This document shows positions 15,662 through 18,435 of a DNA stretch of 18,435 nucleotides, piece by piece. Made by a program: the position numbers and the translations under genes. This DNA comes from Sphingomonadaceae bacterium (GTDB taxonomy: Bacteria > Pseudomonadota > Alphaproteobacteria > Sphingomonadales > Sphingomonadaceae). Every line of letters starts with the position of its first letter. Position 1 is the stretch's first letter. The notes under the pieces are model-generated. The model made no database searches. It saw only the letters and a list, made by a program, of their open reading frames with translations, and was not told where the DNA came from. Location: positions 1-18,435 of the forward strand of contig JAFARM010000035.1 in NCBI GenBank assembly GCA_019245455.1, given 5' to 3'.

Positions 15662-15982
15662 TCAGTGCTGGCTGGCCGGCGTCCGCACCACCATGCCGTC
15701 GAGCGCCGGCGAGGCGGCGATCTGGCACGCCAGGCGGCTGTCGGCGGTGACGCCGTCGGCGAACTCGAGCATCGCCGCCTCCATCTCGCTGCGCGCGCCC
15801 GCCGCTGCCAGCCACTCGGGCGCGACATGGACGTGGCACGTCGCGCACGCGCAGTTGCCGCCGCAGTCGCCGTCGATGCCGGGCACGCCGTTCGCCACCG
15901 CCGCCTCCATCAGCGACACGCCGTCGTCGACGTCGATCGTCCGCGCCGCGCCGTCGGCGGCGATGTAGGTGATGCGCGCCAT
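15662..15982 (-). CDS. [2Fe-2S] ferredoxin, adrenodoxin/putidaredoxin type
   Basis: A 106-residue soluble electron carrier. The cluster ligands follow the vertebrate-type pattern C-x5-C-x2-C-x36-C: Cys40, Cys46, Cys49 and Cys86, in the segment [16 protein letters not shown]; Cys44 is an extra cysteine. The ends fit the family, with [11 protein letters not shown] at the start and a C-terminal DGMVVRTP. It lies three bases after the P450 stop, so it is almost certainly co-translated and donates electrons to that P450. A reductase to reload it from NAD(P)H is not in the window. The start is the ATG at 15980-15982; no obvious ribosome binding site is seen, which suggests coupling. Confidence 0.94.
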   Translation of the reverse strand: MARITYIAADGAARTIDVDDGVSLMEAAVANGVPGIDGDCGGNCACATCHVHVAPEWLAAAGARSEMEAAMLEFADGVTADSRLACQIAASPALDGMVVRTPASQH

Positions 15983-15985
15983 GCG

Positions 15986-17278
15986 TCAGGCCGGGATGCG
16001 CACGGGCAGGCTGCTGTAGCCCTTGACGAAGGCCGAGGCGACGCGCGTCGGCGGCCCCATGATCTCGATGCCTTCGGGATAGCGCTTCAGGATCTCCTGC
16101 CAGACGATCTTCAGCTGCAGCTCGGCCAGGCGGTTGCCGACGCAGCGGTGGATGCCGAAGCCGAACGACAAATGCTGGCGCACGCGCGGCCGGTCGATCC
16201 AGAAGCGGTTCGGCTCTGGGATCGCGCGCTCGTCGCGGTTGCCCGAGACGTACCACATGACGACGCGGTCGCCCTTGCGGATGGTCTTACCGCCCATCTC
16301 GACGTCGGTCAGCGCGGTGCGGCGCATATGGGCGAGCGGCGTCTGGTAGCGGATGATCTCGCTCACCGCCGAGTCGACCAGCGCCGGGTTGGCCTTCAGC
16401 TTCGCCCATTCAGACGGGTTGGCCATCATGAACTGCAGCCCGCCGGTGATCGAGTTCCGCGTCGTGTCGTTCCCGCCGACGATCAGCAGGATCAGGTTGC
16501 CGAGATATTCCATCGGGATCATGTTCCGCGTCGCCGGATTGTGCGCGAGCATCGACACCAGGTCGTTGCCCGGCTCGGGCGCGTTGACCCGCTCGTTCCA
16601 CAGCTTCGTGAAGTACACCAGGCATTCGAGCATGATCGCTTCGCGTTCCTGCTTGGTCGGGTTGCCCGGCACCGTCTCGTCGGCGGTCGCCTTGTCCGAC
16701 CAGTAGGTCAGGAGGCGCCGGTCCTCCCACGGGAAGTCGAACAGCGTCGCCAGCATCTGCGTCGTCAGCTCGATCGACACGCGGTCGACCCAGTCGAACG
16801 TCTCGCCGACCGGCAGGTTGTCGAAGATCGCCTGCGCCCGCTCGCGGATCAGCTGCTCGAGAAAGGCGAGGTTGCCCGGCGACACGATCGGCGACACCGC
16901 CTTGCGCTGCACGTCGTGCTTGGGCGGGTCCATGGCGATGAACATCGGCAGGATGAAGTCGGCGTCCATGTCCTTGGCGGTGATGCCGCCGAGATGGGCG
17001 TCGGACGAGAAGCGGACGTGGTCGGTGTCGACCGCCATGATGTCGGCGTAGCGCGTCACCGACCAATAGGGACCGAACCCGCCGCCGGCGTGATAGTGGA
17101 TCGGGCTTTCGTCGCGCAGCCGCTCGAACCACGGCCAGTGCGTGTCGCCGGTCCACAGGTCGGTGTCGAGCAGGTCGAGCGTTTCGAGCGGCGTCGCATA
17201 GGCCTGCGCCCGCGCCGCGGCGAGGTGCGGCGGCTCGCCGTCGTTGAGGGCGGCAAAGTCGATCGCGCGCGTGGCCAT
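15986..17278 (-). CDS. Cytochrome P450, CYP153-like (alkane/fatty acid terminal hydroxylase)
   Basis: A soluble class I P450 of 430 residues. Seen: the I-helix IVGGNDTTRN (266-275) with the acid-threonine pair, the K-helix EIIR (307-310), LAHMRRTAL (315-323), MWYVSGNRDE (341-350) and the heme-binding HLSFGFGIHRCVGNRLAE (369-386) with Cys379 as the iron ligand. The GGNDTTRNS I-helix, the SFGFGIHRCVGNRLAELQL segment and the C-terminal FVKGYSSLPVRI strongly recall CYP153 enzymes, which hydroxylate the terminal carbon of alkanes, cycloalkanes or fatty acids with ferredoxin as donor. The subfamily call is from memory of these motifs. The start is the ATG at 17276-17278, with GGAGAG about seven bases upstream. 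It heads a probable operon with the ferredoxin. Confidence 0.93.
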   Translation of the reverse strand: MATRAIDFAALNDGEPPHLAAARAQAYATPLETLDLLDTDLWTGDTHWPWFERLRDESPIHYHAGGGFGPYWSVTRYADIMAVDTDHVRFSSDAHLGGITAKDMDADFILPMFIAMDPPKHDVQRKAVSPIVSPGNLAFLEQLIRERAQAIFDNLPVGETFDWVDRVSIELTTQMLATLFDFPWEDRRLLTYWSDKATADETVPGNPTKQEREAIMLECLVYFTKLWNERVNAPEPGNDLVSMLAHNPATRNMIPMEYLGNLILLIVGGNDTTRNSITGGLQFMMANPSEWAKLKANPALVDSAVSEIIRYQTPLAHMRRTALTDVEMGGKTIRKGDRVVMWYVSGNRDERAIPEPNRFWIDRPRVRQHLSFGFGIHRCVGNRLAELQLKIVWQEILKRYPEGIEIMGPPTRVASAFVKGYSSLPVRIPA

Positions 17279-17508
17279 GGTCGCTCTCCCGGACGTGAGT
17301 CGAGTCCTGCTCAGGAACGTGCACCTTGGCTACGCAAATGGCAATGGCCATGGCATCGCGTCGTCGGCCGGTCGCGGATACCGTCCGTTTGTCGGACGTT
17401 AAGGTTGATGGTGCATAGCACAATCCGTGTCGCGGTTCGGCGGCGTGGGGCGGGATACGGGACCGTGCTCGCTCGCCGTCGCCGACGCGATGGACGATGG
17501 AGTAAGCG
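17279..17508. promoter_or_regulatory. Divergent control region of the P450 operon and the small-peptide/pyrC side
   Basis: A 230-base gap between divergent genes. An inverted repeat, CGTCCG-TTTGT-CGGACG, sits at 17382-17398, about 105 bases before the P450 start, and looks like a repressor operator (TetR-like spacing; inferred). Two GANTC methylation sites lie back to back (GAGTC at 17297-17301 and 17302-17306). A short hairpin ATGGC-AATG-GCCAT occurs at 17338-17351. I could not pick a convincing promoter on either strand. Confidence 0.4.
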
Positions 17509-17691
17509 ATGCGTATCCTGGTCCTTGCGCTGATCCTGACGTCGGCGGCAGCTGGTGCTGCGCCGCAGCAGAAGCCGGTCGCCGCGCCCCATCGCGGCCG
17601 CGTCGCCGCCGAATGGGCCGTGGCGCTCGCCGCGGCGATCGCGCTCGGGGCGTCGCGGCGGCCGCGCACGGCGCGTTCCGTCGCCTCGTAG
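17509..17691 (+). CDS. Small exported or membrane peptide, function unknown
   Basis: A 60-residue product that I do not recognise. It starts with a signal-like segment (MRILVLALILTSAAAGAAP, possible cleavage after the Ala-Gly-Ala-Ala stretch), continues with a polar stretch (QQKPVAAPHRGR), and ends in a second hydrophobic helix (AAEWAVALAAAIALGA) and an Arg-rich tail. The ATG at 17509 has GGAG seven bases upstream, better than most starts in this window. It ends 39 bases before pyrC on the same strand and may share its transcript. A real small gene seems likely, but chance in high-GC DNA cannot be excluded. Confidence 0.5.
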   Translation: MRILVLALILTSAAAGAAPQQKPVAAPHRGRVAAEWAVALAAAIALGASRRPRTARSVAS

Positions 17692-17730
17692 CGGCTTGAG
17701 CGGGGGCGGCGCAGCCCCTAGGCGGGGGCG

Positions 17731-18435
17731 ATGGACACGCTGACCCTGCCGCGCCCCGACGACTGGCACGTCCACCTGCGCGACGGCGCGATGCTGGCGG
17801 CGGTCGCGCCGTTCACCGCGCGGCAGTTCGCCCGCGCCATCGTCATGCCTAACCTGGCCGATCCGGTGACGACCACCGCGCGCGCCGCCGCCTACCGCGA
17901 CCGGATCGTCGCCGCGGCCGGCCCCGGCTTCACCCCGCTGATGACCGCGTACCTGACCGACGCCAGCGACGCCGCCGACCTCGTCGCCGGCCACGCCGAC
18001 GGCGTGCTGACGGCGGTCAAGCTGTACCCCGCGAACGCGACGACGAACTCGGCCGCCGGCGTTACCGACATCGGCCGCGTGCATCCGGTGCTCGAGGCGA
18101 TGGCCGTCGCGGGGATGCCGCTCCTCATCCACGGCGAAGTCACCCATCCCGACATCGACGTGTTCGACCGCGAGGCGGTGTTCATCGACCGCGTCCTGGC
18201 ACCGCTCGTCCGCCGCCTGCCCGAGCTGCGGATCGTGTTCGAGCACATCACGACGCGGGACGCCGCGCAGTTCGTGACCGACGCCGGGCCGAACGTCGCC
18301 GCGACGATCACGCCGCACCACCTCCACCTCAACCGCAACGCGCTGTTCGCCGGCGGCCTGCGCCCGCACCACTATTGCCTGCCGGTCCTGAAGCGCGAGA
18401 CGCACCGCCTCGCGCTCGTCGACGCCGCCACCTCG
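17731..18435 (+). CDS. pyrC: Dihydroorotase, class II (PyrC), 3' end beyond the window
   Basis: The first 235 codons of a metal-dependent amidohydrolase that closes carbamoyl-aspartate to dihydroorotate in pyrimidine synthesis; about 100 more residues are expected. Seen: [12 protein letters not shown] (8-19) with metal ligands His13 and His15, [10 protein letters not shown] (39-48), [10 protein letters not shown] (97-106) with Lys97 at the carbamylated position, HGEVTH (134-139), FEHITT (170-175) with His172, and [10 protein letters not shown] (209-218). These match E. coli-type PyrC closely, so it is not the class I enzyme. The late catalytic Asp lies outside the window. The start is the ATG at 17731 after GGCGGGGGCG, a weak ribosome binding site. 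The frame is open to the last base. Confidence 0.95.
   Translation, partial: MDTLTLPRPDDWHVHLRDGAMLAAVAPFTARQFARAIVMPNLADPVTTTARAAAYRDRIVAAAGPGFTPLMTAYLTDASDAADLVAGHADGVLTAVKLYPANATTNSAAGVTDIGRVHPVLEAMAVAGMPLLIHGEVTHPDIDVFDREAVFIDRVLAPLVRRLPELRIVFEHITTRDAAQFVTDAGPNVAATITPHHLHLNRNALFAGGLRPHHYCLPVLKRETHRLALVDAATS

Noticed and set aside
15539..17533. 664-codon plus-strand frame opposite the ferredoxin and P450
   Set aside because: Antisense to two genes with intact cofactor motifs and starts inside the repeat cluster.
17700..17722. Hairpin between the small peptide and pyrC as a terminator or attenuator
   Set aside because: The GGGGC/GCCCC pairing is short and lacks a T-run or an alternative structure that would support attenuation.

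Overview
The window is very GC-rich and looks like chromosomal DNA from an alphaproteobacterium, most likely of the Sphingomonadales. This rests on the composition, the dcw gene order, the families of short palindromic repeats between genes (including one that reads in translation as LMLSLSKH, familiar from sphingomonad genomes) and a CYP153-type alkane hydroxylase cluster. No tRNA, rRNA, CRISPR array, transposase or phage gene was seen.

Positions 49-10373, minus strand, hold the division and cell wall (dcw) cluster, transcribed right to left: mraZ, rsmH, ftsL, ftsI, murE, murF, mraY, murD, ftsW. It encodes the cluster regulator (MraZ), an rRNA methyltransferase (RsmH), the septal synthase with its activator (FtsW, FtsI, FtsL), and the ligases and translocase that build lipid I (MurE, MurF, MurD, MraY). 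MurE carries the meso-diaminopimelate signature. murG would be expected next but lies beyond the left edge. Six of the eight gene junctions are 4-base ATGA or GTGA stop/start overlaps. The other two (murE/murF and mraY/murD) each hold about 175-180 bases of palindromic repeat, and in both cases the arm next to the downstream gene supplies its purine-rich ribosome binding site.

Positions 10374-10651 are an AT-rich control region upstream of mraZ. It carries four TGGG repeats at 10-11 base spacing (a MraZ operator), three DnaA boxes in one orientation, two GANTC methylation sites and a LexA-like palindrome. This is the most informative non-coding stretch in the window.

Positions 10652-13619 hold a small one-helix membrane protein and a cysteine synthase-family enzyme (both minus), then a divergent lipoprotein of the oligopeptide-binding family without transporter partners (plus).

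Positions 13628-17278, minus strand, are an oxidative cluster: a CYP153-like P450, an adrenodoxin-type [2Fe-2S] ferredoxin and, after a 400-base repeat-filled gap, a GMC alcohol dehydrogenase related to AlkJ. Together they could hydroxylate an alkane-like substrate at its terminus and oxidise the alcohol. No ferredoxin reductase is present.

Positions 17509-18435, plus strand, hold a 60-residue exported or membrane peptide and the first 235 codons of class II dihydroorotase (pyrC), cut by the window end. Very long open frames on the opposite strand of the real genes are a by-product of high GC and were not annotated.
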